A stretch of DNA of 64,000 bases from Pseudonocardia sp. TRM90224 (GTDB lineage Bacteria; Actinomycetota; Actinomycetes; Mycobacteriales; Pseudonocardiaceae), in contig NZ_JAJGSX010000001.1 in assembly GCF_021245725.1 (NCBI RefSeq), positions 620,001 through 684,000 on the forward strand. The letters are read 5' to 3'. Below the pieces are notes generated by a model. It worked only from the letters and a program-made list of their open reading frames with translations, made no database searches and had not been told where the DNA came from. The position numbers and the translations under genes are program-made. Below, piece after piece: positions 7,657 through 16,555 of this stretch (position 1 is the stretch's first letter; the number at the start of each line of letters is the position of its first letter).

Positions 7657-9123
7657 GTGATCACCGAACCCGAGGTCGGCACGGCAGCCGGCACCGTCAG
7701 AGGCCGGAACGAGCACGGTCTCGCGGTGTTCCGCGGCATCCCGTACGCGCAGCCGCCCGTCGGCGCGCTGCGCTTCGCCGCGCCGGAGCCTGCCGCGAAG
7801 TGGGACGGCGTGCGAGATGCGGGGCGATTCGGCCCACGCCCGCCGCAGCCACCGGCGGTCGGGGCCACGCAGGACGTCGACGGCTCGGACGACTGGCTGA
7901 CGCTCAACGTGTGGTCGCCCGACCTCGGCGCGCGGCTGCCGGTGATGGTCTACATCCACGGCGGCGCGTACCTGCACAACGGCTCGGACAACCCGCACAG
8001 CGACGGCGCCGTGCTCGCCGCCACAGGCGCGGTGGTGGTCAGCATGAACTACCGCCTCGGCTTCGAGGGCTTCGCGCACGTCGACGGCGCACCCGACAAC
8101 CGCGGCATCCTCGACCAGGCCGCCGCGCTGCGCTGGGTGCAGGACAACATCGACGGGTTCGGCGGCGACCCGGGCAATGTCACGGTCTTCGGCCAGTCGG
8201 CAGGCGCGGGGTCCGTCGCGGCACTGCTCACGATGCCGACGGCCGCCGGGCTGTTCCGCCGCGCCATCGCGCTGAGCGTGCCGAGCACGTTCTTCACACC
8301 GGAGCTCGCCGCCGACGTCTCGGCGAGCATCACCGCCGAGCTGGGCCGTCCGGCCACGCTCGCGTCGCTCGTGGACGTCGCGCCGTCGGATCTTGTGCGC
8401 GCCACCCGCTCGGTCACCCTGTCGCTGCCGCAGCGGGAAGCGGAGTGGGGTCCGATCGCGCACACCCCGACGCCGTTCTCGCCGGTGGTCGACGGCGACG
8501 TCCTCGCGTCCGCGCCGTGGGAGGCGCTCGCGGGCGGCGCCGGCCGGGGCGTCGACCTGATCGCGGGCCACACCCGCGACGAGTTCAGCCTGCTCGCCTA
8601 CCGGCAAATGGAAGCCGCGGACGTCACCGCCCTGATCGACGGGCTTGCACCGGGCGGGAGCGCCGCGTACGGCGCCGCCTTTCCGGAGGCCGACACGGCG
8701 ACGCTGTACGGGACGGTCATGTCCGACTGGCTGATGCGCATGCCGAGCCTGCACCTGGCCGAGGCGCACGCCGCAGGCCGCGGCAACGCGTGGGTGTACG
8801 AGCTGGGCTGGTGGTTCGGCCCGGCGGGGGCGTCGCACAGCCTCGACGTCCTGCTGCTGCTCGGCACCCTCCACCACGGCGACCTGCTCGCGGCCGCCAC
8901 CAGGCCCGACGCCGCAGCGGAGGCGGACCGGCTCGGCCGGCTGATGCGCGCCGAGTGGCTGAGCTTCGCGACGACCGGCGACCCCGGCTGGGCCCGGTAC
9001 GCCGACGGCCGCGCCACCCGCGTCTACGACGCCGACACCCGCACCCTCCCTTACCCGGAGGAGGCCTCGCGCCGGATCTGGGCGGGGTACCGGTTCGGGA
9101 CGCTCGACTTGAGAACGCAGTGA
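7657..9123 (+). CDS. Type B carboxylesterase
   Basis: This 488-residue alpha/beta-hydrolase of the carboxylesterase type B family has the oxyanion-hole motif HGGAY (101-105), nucleophile Ser181 in GQSAGAG, an acidic residue near Glu310 (HTRDEFSL), and a candidate catalytic His395 in GASHSLD. The N-terminal signature GTVRGRNEHGLAVFRGIPYA is clear. No signal peptide is seen, so it is probably cytoplasmic. The GTG start lies 9 nt behind the TetR gene without a strong ribosome site, so translational coupling is likely. Substrate range is usually broad in this family (p-nitrobenzyl-esterase-like); the natural ester is unknown. Confidence 0.93.
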   Translation: MITEPEVGTAAGTVRGRNEHGLAVFRGIPYAQPPVGALRFAAPEPAAKWDGVRDAGRFGPRPPQPPAVGATQDVDGSDDWLTLNVWSPDLGARLPVMVYIHGGAYLHNGSDNPHSDGAVLAATGAVVVSMNYRLGFEGFAHVDGAPDNRGILDQAAALRWVQDNIDGFGGDPGNVTVFGQSAGAGSVAALLTMPTAAGLFRRAIALSVPSTFFTPELAADVSASITAELGRPATLASLVDVAPSDLVRATRSVTLSLPQREAEWGPIAHTPTPFSPVVDGDVLASAPWEALAGGAGRGVDLIAGHTRDEFSLLAYRQMEAADVTALIDGLAPGGSAAYGAAFPEADTATLYGTVMSDWLMRMPSLHLAEAHAAGRGNAWVYELGWWFGPAGASHSLDVLLLLGTLHHGDLLAAATRPDAAAEADRLGRLMRAEWLSFATTGDPGWARYADGRATRVYDADTRTLPYPEEASRRIWAGYRFGTLDLRTQ

Positions 9124-9563
9124 GCGTCACCGCCGCCCGCCGCGCGGAGTTCGAGCAGGTGGTGTCGATCGCTCAGCAGTGGGCCGAAACCGACGGCGGC
9201 ATCGTCGCGCTCGGCCTCGCCGGCTCGTGGGCGCGCGGAGCGGAGCGCATGTCGTCCGACGTCGACGTCGTCGTCCTGACCGACGCCCCAGGGAGCTACG
9301 CGTCCTCGACGGAGTGGCTCGGCCCCTTCGGCGACCCGCCCGTGGTCAGGACGCAGCGGTGGGGCGTGCTCATCGAGCGGCGGGTGCGGCTCGAGTCCGG
9401 GTTCGAGATCGAGTTCGGGTTCGTGACGCCGGACTGGGCGTCGACCGATCCCGTCGACGCGGGAACGCACCGGGTCGTGAGCGACGGGATGCGCCCCCTC
9501 CACGACCCCGCCGGGCTGCTGGCGCGGGTGAACGCCGCGGTGCGCCCCGGGTCGGGGTATTGA
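9120..9563 (+). CDS. MNT-type nucleotidyltransferase domain protein
   Basis: This 147-residue protein carries the nucleotidyltransferase fold signature GLAGSWARGAERMSSDVDVVVL (about residues 26-47), that is GS-x-ARG-x7-D-x-D, the metal-binding pair of the polymerase-beta superfamily. The GTG start overlaps the esterase stop (GTGA). Stand-alone proteins of this type may AMPylate or nucleotidylate small molecules or proteins, and some are MNT antitoxins with a HEPN partner. No HEPN gene is adjacent, so a toxin-antitoxin role is not supported. It ends just before a tRNA cluster on the other strand. Confidence 0.85.
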   Translation: MSVTAARRAEFEQVVSIAQQWAETDGGIVALGLAGSWARGAERMSSDVDVVVLTDAPGSYASSTEWLGPFGDPPVVRTQRWGVLIERRVRLESGFEIEFGFVTPDWASTDPVDAGTHRVVSDGMRPLHDPAGLLARVNAAVRPGSGY

Positions 9564-9570
9564 TCTCCAG

Positions 9571-9643
9571 CTGGACGGGCAGGGATCGAACCTACGTGGG
9601 CGAGATTCAGAGTCTCGCTGGCGAGCCAACACACCACCGTCCA
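9571..9643 (-). tRNA. tRNA-Gln (anticodon CTG)
   Basis: This 73-nt cloverleaf on the minus strand has acceptor TGGACGG/CCGTCCA, an anticodon arm with stem CGAGA/TCTCG and loop CTCTGAA (anticodon CTG), and a T arm containing GGTTCGATCC. The discriminator base is G, as usual for Gln. CCA is not encoded. It is the last of three tRNAs and lies 4 nt after tRNA-Arg. Confidence 0.93.
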
Positions 9644-9647
9644 TCAG

Positions 9648-9720
9648 CCGGCCCGGCAGGAGTCGAACCTGCGACTACCCGGTTCGTAGCCGGGTGCTCT
9701 GTCCTCTGAGCTACGGGCCG
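9648..9720 (-). tRNA. tRNA-Arg (anticodon ACG)
   Basis: This 73-nt cloverleaf on the minus strand has acceptor CGGCCCG/CGGGCCG, D arm GCTC...GAGC, anticodon loop CTACGAA (anticodon ACG, read as ICG after deamination) and a T arm with GGTTCGACTCC. It is the middle gene of the Pro-Arg-Gln cluster, with 3 nt and 4 nt to its neighbours. CCA is not encoded. Confidence 0.95.
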
Positions 9721-9723
9721 CTG

Positions 9724-9796
9724 TCGGGGTGGTGGGACTCGAACCCACGTCGTCCTGCTCCCAAAGCAGGTGGCCTGGCCGCTGGCCCACACCCCG
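9724..9796 (-). tRNA. tRNA-Pro (anticodon TGG)
   Basis: This 73-nt cloverleaf on the minus strand has acceptor CGGGGTG/CACCCCG, anticodon stem CCTGC/GCAGG with loop TTTGGGA (anticodon TGG), T arm GTGGG/CCCAC, and discriminator A. It is the promoter-proximal gene of the cluster. CCA is not encoded. Confidence 0.95.
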
Positions 9797-9992
9797 TACA
9801 CCTCGCTCCCGGTGACGGGGCGAGGCGATCAGGGTCGCTGCTGCAGGCTCATGCCGAGAAGGTTAGCGAGCGACGGGGATCGGCGAAATCGAAATAACGC
9901 GCCCTCCCGTGTGTGATGCAGGACACATCAACGGACTGTCCCCCCGACGCCGATGGTTCGTCCCCCCGGTGAAACCCACCGAGGAGGACATC

Positions 9993-10556
9993 ATGCACAA
10001 GGTCATCGTCGCCCAGTTCGTCTCGCTCGACGGCGTCATCGAGGACCCCGACGGTTCCGGCGGCACACCGTTCGGCGGCTGGGCGTTCCGGTACGGTCCC
10101 GGCCCGGTCGCCGGGGACAAGTTCCGGCTGGGCGAGGTCCTCGACACCGGCGTCAAGCTGCTCGGCCGCACGACCTGGGAGCTGTTCGCCGGCATTTTCG
10201 CCGCCCGCGACGACGACTTCTCCCGCCGCCTGACCGGCATGCAGAAGCTCGTCGCCTCGCGGTCGCTCCAGAACACCGACCGCTGGGCCAACTCCACCCT
10301 CCTGGAGGGCGACCTGATCAAGGCCGTGGCCGAGCGGCGCGAGCACCAGGACGTCCTGGTCACCGGCAGCGCCAGCATCGTCGACCAGCTGGTTGCGCAC
10401 GACATGGTCGACGAGTTCCGGCTGATGGTCTTCCCGATCGTGCTCGGCAAGGGCCGCCGGCTCTTCGACGGCGCGAGCGCGCCCGTCGAGCTGGAGCTGG
10501 TGTCGAGCGAGGACGCCGGCGCCGGCGCGCTGCGCCAGATCTACACCCGCAAGTGA
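9993..10556 (+). CDS. Dihydrofolate-reductase-like (RibD C-terminal) family protein
   Basis: This 187-residue protein of the RibD_C/DHFR-like superfamily opens with HKVIVAQFVSLDGVIEDP (the YyaP/YwjB subfamily start), contains LLGRTTWELFAG and DVLVTGSASIVDQL, and ends with FPIVLGKGRRLFDG. These are the family's NADPH-fold landmarks. The ATG at 9993 follows GAGGAGGA at good spacing; an upstream in-frame start would lie before the ribosome site. Members reduce unidentified, pterin-like or other substrates and are not genuine DHFR. It is the first gene of a run leading into the DGPF/ECF42 module, where such reductases often cluster. Confidence 0.9.
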   Translation: MHKVIVAQFVSLDGVIEDPDGSGGTPFGGWAFRYGPGPVAGDKFRLGEVLDTGVKLLGRTTWELFAGIFAARDDDFSRRLTGMQKLVASRSLQNTDRWANSTLLEGDLIKAVAERREHQDVLVTGSASIVDQLVAHDMVDEFRLMVFPIVLGKGRRLFDGASAPVELELVSSEDAGAGALRQIYTRK

Positions 10557-10591
10557 CCCGGAACCCGACAAGAGGAACGGACGGACCAGCC

Positions 10592-10993
10592 ATGACCGAG
10601 AACGACAACACCGAAGCCGTGCGAGACGTCCTGCGCCAGGCGTACAGCGCGTGGGCCGACAACGACGCCGACGCCTTCGCCGCCCTGTACACCGACGACG
10701 CCACCGTCGTGATGCCCGGCGTCTTCCACCCCGATCGCGCCACGATCCACGGCTACATGAGCGCCGGGTTCGCGGGGCCGCTCAAGGGCTCGCGCGCCGT
10801 CGACGAGGAGCGCAGCCTGCGCGTACTGGGCGATTCCGCCATCGTGATCAGCCGCTCGATCATCCTGATGGCCGGCGAGAGCGACGTCCCCGACGACGCC
10901 GACGCGCGTGCGGTCACGGCGACGTGGGTGCTCACCCGCACCGCGGACGGCTGGAAGATCGCCGCGTACTCGAACGCCCCGGAAGCGCGCTGA
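10592..10993 (+). CDS. SgcJ/EcaC-family SnoaL-like protein
   Basis: This 133-residue NTF2-like protein has the family start VRDVLRQAYSAWADNDADAFAALY followed by DDATVVMPG and the closing strand TWVLTRTADGWKIAAYSN. This matches the SgcJ/EcaC group of the SnoaL-like superfamily. These proteins form small alpha+beta barrels that bind or isomerise small ligands; the substrate is unknown. It lies 35 nt after the DHFR-like gene and 50 nt before the DGPF gene, in what looks like one transcript with the ECF42 sigma factor. Confidence 0.87.
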   Translation: MTENDNTEAVRDVLRQAYSAWADNDADAFAALYTDDATVVMPGVFHPDRATIHGYMSAGFAGPLKGSRAVDEERSLRVLGDSAIVISRSIILMAGESDVPDDADARAVTATWVLTRTADGWKIAAYSNAPEAR

Positions 10994-11043
10994 TCGACCG
11001 GGATGCAGAATCGGCCGCACGAGCGACGACCGAAGGGCGGCCG

Positions 11044-11382
11044 ATGCGGTACGCACTCCTGATCAACGAACGGCCCGGGGCCTACGACGGCTTCGACGCC
11101 GAGCGGCGAGAGTCGATCAGCGCCGAGTACACGGCCATCCGCAACGACGAGCGGGTGTACAACGGCGAGCGGCTCCAGCCGGCCGCGACCGCGACCACCG
11201 TCAGGGCGTCGGGCGAGGAGCTCCTGCTCACCGACGGCCCGTTCGCCGACACCAAAGAGGTGTTCGGCGGGTTCTTCCTCATCGAAGCCCCCGACCTGGA
11301 CGGCGCGCTCGAACTCGCCGCGCGCATCCCCGCCGTCCGGCTCGGGGGATCGGTGGAGATCCGCCCCCTGCTCGACCACTGA
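11044..11382 (+). CDS. DGPF (YCII-related) protein, module 1
   Basis: This 112-residue YCII-like protein carries the signature LLTDGPFADTKEV (about residues 60-72), the DGPF motif that names the partners of ECF42 sigma factors. It starts MRYALLINERPG and ends [13 protein letters not shown], as usual in the family. It lies 6 nt before the ECF42 gene, so the two are cotranscribed. In this group the DGPF genes are typical targets of the linked sigma factor; whether the protein has an enzymatic role is unresolved. Confidence 0.92.
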   Translation: MRYALLINERPGAYDGFDAERRESISAEYTAIRNDERVYNGERLQPAATATTVRASGEELLLTDGPFADTKEVFGGFFLIEAPDLDGALELAARIPAVRLGGSVEIRPLLDH

Positions 11383-11388
11383 CGGCCC

Positions 11389-12579
11389 GTGCCCGAACCG
11401 AGTGACCTGGCCGAAGTCTTCCGCGCCGAGTGGGCGCGGGTCGTCGCCGCGCTCGTCGGCTTCTGCGGCGACCTGCACGTCGCGGAGGACGCCGCGCAGG
11501 AGGCGTTCGCGACCGCGGCCGTGCGGTGGCCGGTAGACGGCACCCCGGACGTTCCGCGGGCGTGGCTGCTCACCACCGCCCGCAACCGGGCCATCGATCG
11601 GCTCCGCCGCGACCAGCGGCTCACGCAGAAGCTGCGCCTCCTCGAGCAGCAAGAAGCAACGGATCAGGGAGCGGAGGCAGCTGTGGACGCATCGACGATC
11701 CCCGACGAACGCCTCGAGCTGATGTTCCTCTGCTGCCACCCGGCGCTCGCCGCAGAGGCCAGGGTCGCGCTCACGCTGCGCGCCGTCGGCGGCCTCGACA
11801 CCGCCGAGATCGCCCGCGCGTTCCTCGTCTCCGAGGAGACGATGAAACGCCGCCTCACTCGCGCCCGCACGAAGATCCGGGACGCCGGCATCCCGTTCGG
11901 CGTGCCCGCCGCACACCTGCTGCCGGCCCGGCTCGACACCCTCCTCGCCGTCGTCTACCTGATCTTCAACCAGGGCTACGGCGACGGCCGGGCCGATCTC
12001 GCAGCCGAGGCCGTCCGGCTCGCGAGGGTGCTCGACGCCTTGCTGCCGGACCAGCCGCGGGTCACCGCGCTGCTGGCGCTGATGTTGCTGCACGACTCCC
12101 GTCGGGCCGCCCGCGTCCGCGACGGCGAGCTCGTGCCGATGGCCGACCAGGACCGTTCCCTCTGGGACACCGCCCAGATCGAGGAGGGACGCAAGCTGCT
12201 GGACAGCGCCGTTGCCCGGGGAGCGCGCGGCGCCTACCCGCTACAGGCGGCGATCGCCGAACTGCAGACGGAGGACCCGATCGACTGGCCGTCCGTCGCC
12301 CGGCTCTACGAGACGCTCGTCGACGAGACCGGCTCCGCGGTGGCCGCGCTCAACCGGGCCGTTGCCGTCGCCGAGATCGACGGTCCGGCCGCCGCGCTCG
12401 CGATCGTCGACGCGCTCGACCTCGACGACGACTACCGCTACCTGCACTCCACCCGCGCGGAGCTGCAGCGCCGACTCGGTGACGGCCAGGCGGCGCGCGC
12501 CGCCTACCGGCGTGCGTTGGACCTGACCACTACCGACGCCGAGCGCCGGTTCCTGCAGCGCCGTCTTGCGGAGCTCTGA
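11389..12579 (+). CDS. ECF42-type RNA polymerase sigma factor with C-terminal TPR domain, module 1
   Basis: This 396-residue protein has sigma region 2 (about 10-75: [38 protein letters not shown]) and region 4 (about 105-165: [38 protein letters not shown]). A long C-terminal TPR-like extension follows, with the hallmark [12 protein letters not shown] and [10 protein letters not shown] stretches. This length and layout are those of ECF42 factors, which lack a classical anti-sigma factor and depend on the C-terminal domain for activity. The GTG at 11389 is 6 nt after the DGPF stop. Its last 50 bp overlap, tail to tail, the end of a second ECF42 gene. Confidence 0.93.
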   Translation: MPEPSDLAEVFRAEWARVVAALVGFCGDLHVAEDAAQEAFATAAVRWPVDGTPDVPRAWLLTTARNRAIDRLRRDQRLTQKLRLLEQQEATDQGAEAAVDASTIPDERLELMFLCCHPALAAEARVALTLRAVGGLDTAEIARAFLVSEETMKRRLTRARTKIRDAGIPFGVPAAHLLPARLDTLLAVVYLIFNQGYGDGRADLAAEAVRLARVLDALLPDQPRVTALLALMLLHDSRRAARVRDGELVPMADQDRSLWDTAQIEEGRKLLDSAVARGARGAYPLQAAIAELQTEDPIDWPSVARLYETLVDETGSAVAALNRAVAVAEIDGPAAALAIVDALDLDDDYRYLHSTRAELQRRLGDGQAARAAYRRALDLTTTDAERRFLQRRLAEL

Positions 12580-13756
12580 CCGCCGCGTCGACCCGCCGCC
12601 GTTCCAGGAACCGGCGCTCGGCGTCGGAGTGCACGAGCTCCAGCGCCCGGTCGTAGGCCGCGACGGCTTCGTCTGGACGGTCCAGCCGCAGCAGCAGCTC
12701 CGCGCGCGTCGCGTGCAGGTACTGGTACTGGTCGAGGTCGAGCCCGTCGGCCAGCGCCAGCCCGGCCTCGACGTCGCCGGCCTCGGCAAGCGCGACGGCC
12801 CGGTTCAGCTCGACGACCTGCGACGACGTGAGCACGGCGAGCTCGCCGTAGAGCTCGGCGATCCGCGCCCAGTCGGGCGGCTCGGCGAGGTGCAAGGCGG
12901 CGATCGCGGCCTGCAGGGTGTAGGGGCGGTGGCCGCCGAGCCGCAGCGCACGATCCAGCACCGCGCGCCCGTCGGCCAGCTCGTCCAAGTCCCACAACGA
13001 CCGGTCCTGCTCGTCCAGGAGGACCAGCTCACCGTCGCGGAACCGGGCGTCCCGGCGGCTGTCGTTGAGCAGCATCAACGCGAGCAGGCCGTGCGTCTCG
13101 GCCTCGTCGGGCATCAGCTCGGCCAGCGCACGCCCGAGCCGCAGGGCCTCCGCCGCGAGCTCGCCCCGCCCCGCGTACCCCTCGTTGAAGATCAGGTAGA
13201 CGACCGCGAGCACGGCGTCGAGCCGATCGGGCAGCAGGTACGGCTCGGGCACCCGGAACGGGATCCCGGCGGTCTTGATCTTCCGTTTCGCCCTGACCAG
13301 CCGTTTGGCCATCGTCGGTTCCGGGACGAGGAAGGCGCGCGCGATCTCCTCGGTGCGCAGCCCGCCCAGCGTCCGCAACGTCAACGCGACCTGCGCGTCG
13401 AGCGCGAGCGCCGGGTGGCAGCAGGTGAAGACGAGCTCCAGCCGCTCGTCGGGGATGGCGGTGTCGTCCATGGCCTCCTCCGCCGCGTCCCGTGCGGTCG
13501 TCACCTCGTCGAGCAGACCGATCTTCGTGGTGAGCATGCGGTCGCGACGGATCCGGTCGATCGCCCGGTTGCGGGCGGTCGTGACCAGCCAGGCGCGCGG
13601 ACTCGTCGGCACGCCGTCGCGGGGCCAACGCTTCGCCGCGATTGCGAACGCCTCCTGAGCAGCCTCCTCGGCGAGGTCGAAGTCGCCGAGGAAGCTGATC
13701 AGGTTGGCGAGCACGCGACCCCACTCGTCGCGGAACACCTGGTCGAGAATGGTCAC
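12530..13756 (-). CDS. ECF42-type RNA polymerase sigma factor with C-terminal TPR domain, module 2
   Basis: This 408-residue paralogue of the convergent sigma factor has region 2 ([39 protein letters not shown]), region 4 ([20 protein letters not shown]) and the TPR-like tail with [13 protein letters not shown] and [12 protein letters not shown]. The GTG start at 13756 overlaps the stop of its DGPF partner (GTGA). The 3' end overlaps the other ECF42 gene by 50 bp on the opposite strand. The C-terminal tail beyond RRFLERRR is longer and basic compared with module 1. Two complete modules back to back suggest duplication followed by divergence, or acquisition of a second module. Confidence 0.93.
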   Translation of the reverse strand: MTILDQVFRDEWGRVLANLISFLGDFDLAEEAAQEAFAIAAKRWPRDGVPTSPRAWLVTTARNRAIDRIRRDRMLTTKIGLLDEVTTARDAAEEAMDDTAIPDERLELVFTCCHPALALDAQVALTLRTLGGLRTEEIARAFLVPEPTMAKRLVRAKRKIKTAGIPFRVPEPYLLPDRLDAVLAVVYLIFNEGYAGRGELAAEALRLGRALAELMPDEAETHGLLALMLLNDSRRDARFRDGELVLLDEQDRSLWDLDELADGRAVLDRALRLGGHRPYTLQAAIAALHLAEPPDWARIAELYGELAVLTSSQVVELNRAVALAEAGDVEAGLALADGLDLDQYQYLHATRAELLLRLDRPDEAVAAYDRALELVHSDAERRFLERRRVDAAVRAPQDGAAGTGARRR

Positions 13757-14094
13757 CCCTGCATGAACGGGCGGATCTCCACCGAGCCGCCCAGCCAGGT
13801 CGCCGGAATGCGCGCAGCGAGCTCGATCGCCGCGTCCAGGTCGTCGGCCTCGTAGGTCAGCCAGCCGCCCAAGGCCTCCTTGAGCGCGACGAACGGACCG
13901 TCGGTCGTCAGCGTCTTGCCGTCCTGCACCCGCACGGTGGTGGCGTTCTCGGCGCCTTCGAGCCGCTCACCGGGTGTCACGCCCGGCGTGTTGTTGATCG
14001 CGGCGTAGCCGGCGTAGATCTTCTTCTGCTCTTCCTGGGAGAGCGACTCGAATTCGGGTGCGTCACCGTGCTGGATCAGAAGCAGGTACTTCAT
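13753..14094 (-). CDS. DGPF (YCII-related) protein, module 2
   Basis: This 113-residue protein has the family start [15 protein letters not shown], the signature [17 protein letters not shown] (about 66-82) and the end [13 protein letters not shown]. The ATG at 14094 follows GGAGGTTTCGAA. It is the first gene of the second DGPF/ECF42 pair and overlaps the sigma gene by 4 nt. It is clearly diverged from the module 1 protein, so the two modules probably respond to different signals. Confidence 0.92.
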   Translation of the reverse strand: MKYLLLIQHGDAPEFESLSQEEQKKIYAGYAAINNTPGVTPGERLEGAENATTVRVQDGKTLTTDGPFVALKEALGGWLTYEADDLDAAIELAARIPATWLGGSVEIRPFMQG

Positions 14095-14212
14095 TTCGAA
14101 ACCTCCTCGTGGAGCTGGGTCACGGAAGGGACGAACGGCGGCCGCCGATGAGGACACCCCGGCCCGAGAAACTTACAGAACCTGCGAACGCACCCCCGGT
14201 AGCTTCACCCTC

Positions 14213-14881
14213 GTGGAGCTCGCCGCCGCCATCGCAGCGCACGTCGTCGGTGAACTCCGGTCCCGGCCGCGGATGACGATCGCGTTCGACGGCCCGGACG
14301 CAGCCGGCAAGACGACGCTGGCCGACGAGGTCGCGAAAGCCACGCCCGCGGCCGTCCGGGCGTCCATCGACGGGTTCCACCGCCCCGCGGCCGAACGTCG
14401 GCTGCGCGGCGAGCTCTCGCCGGAGGGGTACTACCACGACACGTTCGAGCTGGAGCGCGTCCACGACGCGATCGAGGACTTCCGGTCGGGCTCGCCGACG
14501 ATCACGATCTCGACGTTGGACCTCGCGACCGACCGGCCGCAAATCGTGCGTCGAGCGGTCCCGGCCCCAGCGGCACTCCTGTTCGACGGGGTCTTCCTCC
14601 AGCGGCCCGAGCTCCGCCACCTCTGGGATGTCGTGGTCTACCTGTACGTCCCGGAAGAGGTGATCCTCCAGCGGGCGCTGTCGCGCGACATCGCACTGTT
14701 CGGCGACGCCGAGAACGTCGAGCGGCGCTACCGGGCGAAGTACCTGCCCGGCCAGACCCTCTACCGGCGGCACGTCGGGCCCCTGCTGCAGGCCGATCTC
14801 TCGGTCGACAACAGTGATCCCGACGCACCGGTCGTCGCCTTCGACCACCTCGGGATCACGCGCCGGGCCGACTTCCCGTAG
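14213..14881 (+). CDS. Uridine-kinase-like P-loop kinase
   Basis: This 222-residue protein has a Walker A motif GPDAAGKTT (27-35) right after an N-terminal helix, a substrate-loop DGFHRPAAERR (about 53-63), a Walker B-like strand AALLFDGVFLQRPEL and the phosphate-stabilising RYRAKYLPGQ stretch. This is the Udk/PRK-like NTPase family; the exact phosphate acceptor (nucleoside, pantothenate or other) is not certain. The GTG start has no strong ribosome site, and TAGCTT about 8-13 nt upstream could be a -10 box, so a leaderless transcript is possible. It is divergent from the DGPF gene and convergent with the F420 oxidoreductase. Confidence 0.87.
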   Translation: MELAAAIAAHVVGELRSRPRMTIAFDGPDAAGKTTLADEVAKATPAAVRASIDGFHRPAAERRLRGELSPEGYYHDTFELERVHDAIEDFRSGSPTITISTLDLATDRPQIVRRAVPAPAALLFDGVFLQRPELRHLWDVVVYLYVPEEVILQRALSRDIALFGDAENVERRYRAKYLPGQTLYRRHVGPLLQADLSVDNSDPDAPVVAFDHLGITRRADFP

Positions 14882-14886
14882 CGGCG

Positions 14887-15873
14887 TCACACCACGTGGG
14901 GCAGGACCTCGCGGGCGGTCAGCTCGGCCACCTGCTCCGCGCGGTCGGTCGGGAAGAGCCACAGCCCGACCGAGTCGGCGCCGGCGTCGTAAAGCGCCCG
15001 GAGCCGGGCGCGGCAGTGGTCGGGGTCGCCCGCCACCGCCACCTCGTCGAGCCACGCGTCCGGAATCCGCTCGGCCAGCGCCGCGCTGTCGGCTAGCAGG
15101 TCGCTGAGCGGCTCGGCGAGGCCGGGCACGCGCACCAACGCGCTGGCCGCCTCTGCGGCCAGGAACATTGCGACCGTCTCGCGGACCGCGGCCCGCGCCT
15201 GGGCGCCGTCGGGATCGACCGCGTAGAGGGCGAACGCGGTCACCCGGTGGCGTGCCGGATCCCCGCCCGCGCGGGCCGCACCCTCGGCGATGCGTTCGCG
15301 GGCCCACCGCACGTACCGCGGGCCGGACAGCACCGACAGGATCGTGCCGTCCGCGATCTCGCCGGACAGGCGCAGCGCCCGCTCGTTCACGGCACCGATG
15401 TGAATAGGCAGCGGCGCCGGCGGCGGGAAGTCCAGCCGCACGCTCTTCAGGGAGTGCGCCACCCCGTCCGACGTGACCTCGTCGCCCTGCAGCAGCGCCC
15501 GGATCTGCCCGACCGACTCGCGCAGCACCGTCAACGGCCGACCGGAGCGCACCCCCATCTGCTCCAACCAGCCGACGACACCCAGCGCCACCCCCGGCAC
15601 CACCCGTCCCGGGAAGCTGCGCGCGAGCCCGGCGAACTCCATCGCGGTGACCGCGGGATGGCGGGAGAGCACCGACACCGCCCCGGTCCCCACCGGGATG
15701 CGCGTGGTCGCGGCCAGCATTTGCGCAATCCCCGACATCCCACCGGAGAAGAAGCAGTCCTCCGAGAACCACAGCTCGCCGAACCCGAGCTCCTCCGCCC
15801 GCCGCGCCATCCGCCCGATCCCCTCCGGCGGCGTCACGCTGCCGAAGACCACACCCAACCGCCGCTCGTCCAT
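14887..15873 (-). CDS. LLM-class F420-dependent oxidoreductase
   Basis: This 328-residue TIM-barrel protein of the luciferase-like monooxygenase superfamily has GRMARRAEELGFGELWFSED (about 20-39), TTRIPVGTGAVSVLSRHP (about 56-73) and LPIHIGAVNERALRLSGEIADG (about 156-177). These match the actinobacterial F420-dependent subgroup. The cofactor (F420 rather than FMN) is inferred from the family. The ATG at 15873 starts exactly at the first barrel strand. A GGACAC-A-GTGTCC inverted repeat lies 22 nt upstream and may be its operator. It is transcribed on the minus strand, convergent with the kinase gene, with 5 nt between the stops. Confidence 0.92.
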   Translation of the reverse strand: MDERRLGVVFGSVTPPEGIGRMARRAEELGFGELWFSEDCFFSGGMSGIAQMLAATTRIPVGTGAVSVLSRHPAVTAMEFAGLARSFPGRVVPGVALGVVGWLEQMGVRSGRPLTVLRESVGQIRALLQGDEVTSDGVAHSLKSVRLDFPPPAPLPIHIGAVNERALRLSGEIADGTILSVLSGPRYVRWARERIAEGAARAGGDPARHRVTAFALYAVDPDGAQARAAVRETVAMFLAAEAASALVRVPGLAEPLSDLLADSAALAERIPDAWLDEVAVAGDPDHCRARLRALYDAGADSVGLWLFPTDRAEQVAELTAREVLPHVV

Positions 15874-15894
15874 GAGTCGATGGTCGGACTATGC

Positions 15895-15907
15895 GGACAC
15901 AGTGTCC
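15895..15907. promoter_or_regulatory. Inverted repeat upstream of the F420 oxidoreductase
   Basis: GGACACAGTGTCC has perfect 6-bp half-sites around a single A. It lies in the 51-bp gap before the oxidoreductase start. A TetR/MarR-type operator or a small hairpin are both possible; no regulator gene is adjacent. Confidence 0.5.
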
Positions 15908-15924
15908 ACATCACGTGACGGCCC

Positions 15925-16440
15925 TCACGCGCAGCCAGGACGCCGCGGGTCGTTCAGCTCGACCCAGTACCGCCGTGCGGGCCCGAGATCGGTTTCCCGA
16001 ACGCCCTCCAGCACTCCACCGTTGCGCTCGATGACGCGCCCTGATGCCGCGTTCTCGGCTGCGCAGACGATCAAGACCAGATCGAGCCCGAGAGTCGTCG
16101 CCACGACCAGCACCTGCCCCAACGCCCAGGTCGCCAAGCCGCGTCCCCTGACCGAGGGGCGAACTCCGTAGCCAACCTGACCCACCTCGATCGCGCGGCC
16201 GTCCAGCCGATGCCGCAGCGCGGCGGCCCCCAGGACGTCATCGCCTTCGACGATCCATCGGTACGTGACGCCCGACTCTCGCTCAAGGCGCCGGATCCAG
16301 GCTTCGAACCCGTCCCGCGTATCTACGTCGTCCGTGATGAGCAGCCCGAACCCATCCTCATGGGTTCCGGGACCCCAGTCCTCGCGCGCCGCTCGCCAAG
16401 CCGCATACAGACGCGTCGTCGGCTCGACCAGGTCCGCCAC
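15925..16440 (-). CDS. GNAT-family acetyltransferase (RimJ/RimL-like)
   Basis: This 171-residue GNAT protein shows the acetyl-CoA pyrophosphate-binding motif VGYGVRPSVRGRGLATWAL (about 89-107) and the following helix-strand with CAAENAASGRVIERNGGVLEG (about 127-147), typical of the RimJ/RimL/YhhY group. The substrate is unknown (N-terminal amine, amino acid or antibiotic). The GTG start at 16440 has a weak ribosome site, so the exact start is less sure. It lies upstream of the F420 oxidoreductase with 51 nt between. Confidence 0.87.
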   Translation of the reverse strand: MADLVEPTTRLYAAWRAAREDWGPGTHEDGFGLLITDDVDTRDGFEAWIRRLERESGVTYRWIVEGDDVLGAAALRHRLDGRAIEVGQVGYGVRPSVRGRGLATWALGQVLVVATTLGLDLVLIVCAAENAASGRVIERNGGVLEGVRETDLGPARRYWVELNDPRRPGCA

Positions 16441-16555
16441 CCCGAAGACGATAGTGATCGGGGAATCCGCATCAGCGCTGCCCAGGCAGCGTGGTCGCGC
16501 ATCTCGACCGTGTACGGGTTGGAAGCTCTGCCCACCGACGGCGTCGGCGCGATAG

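Noticed and set aside
9120-9563. MNT nucleotidyltransferase as an antitoxin
   Set aside because: No HEPN-type partner is present upstream or downstream; only the fold is supported.
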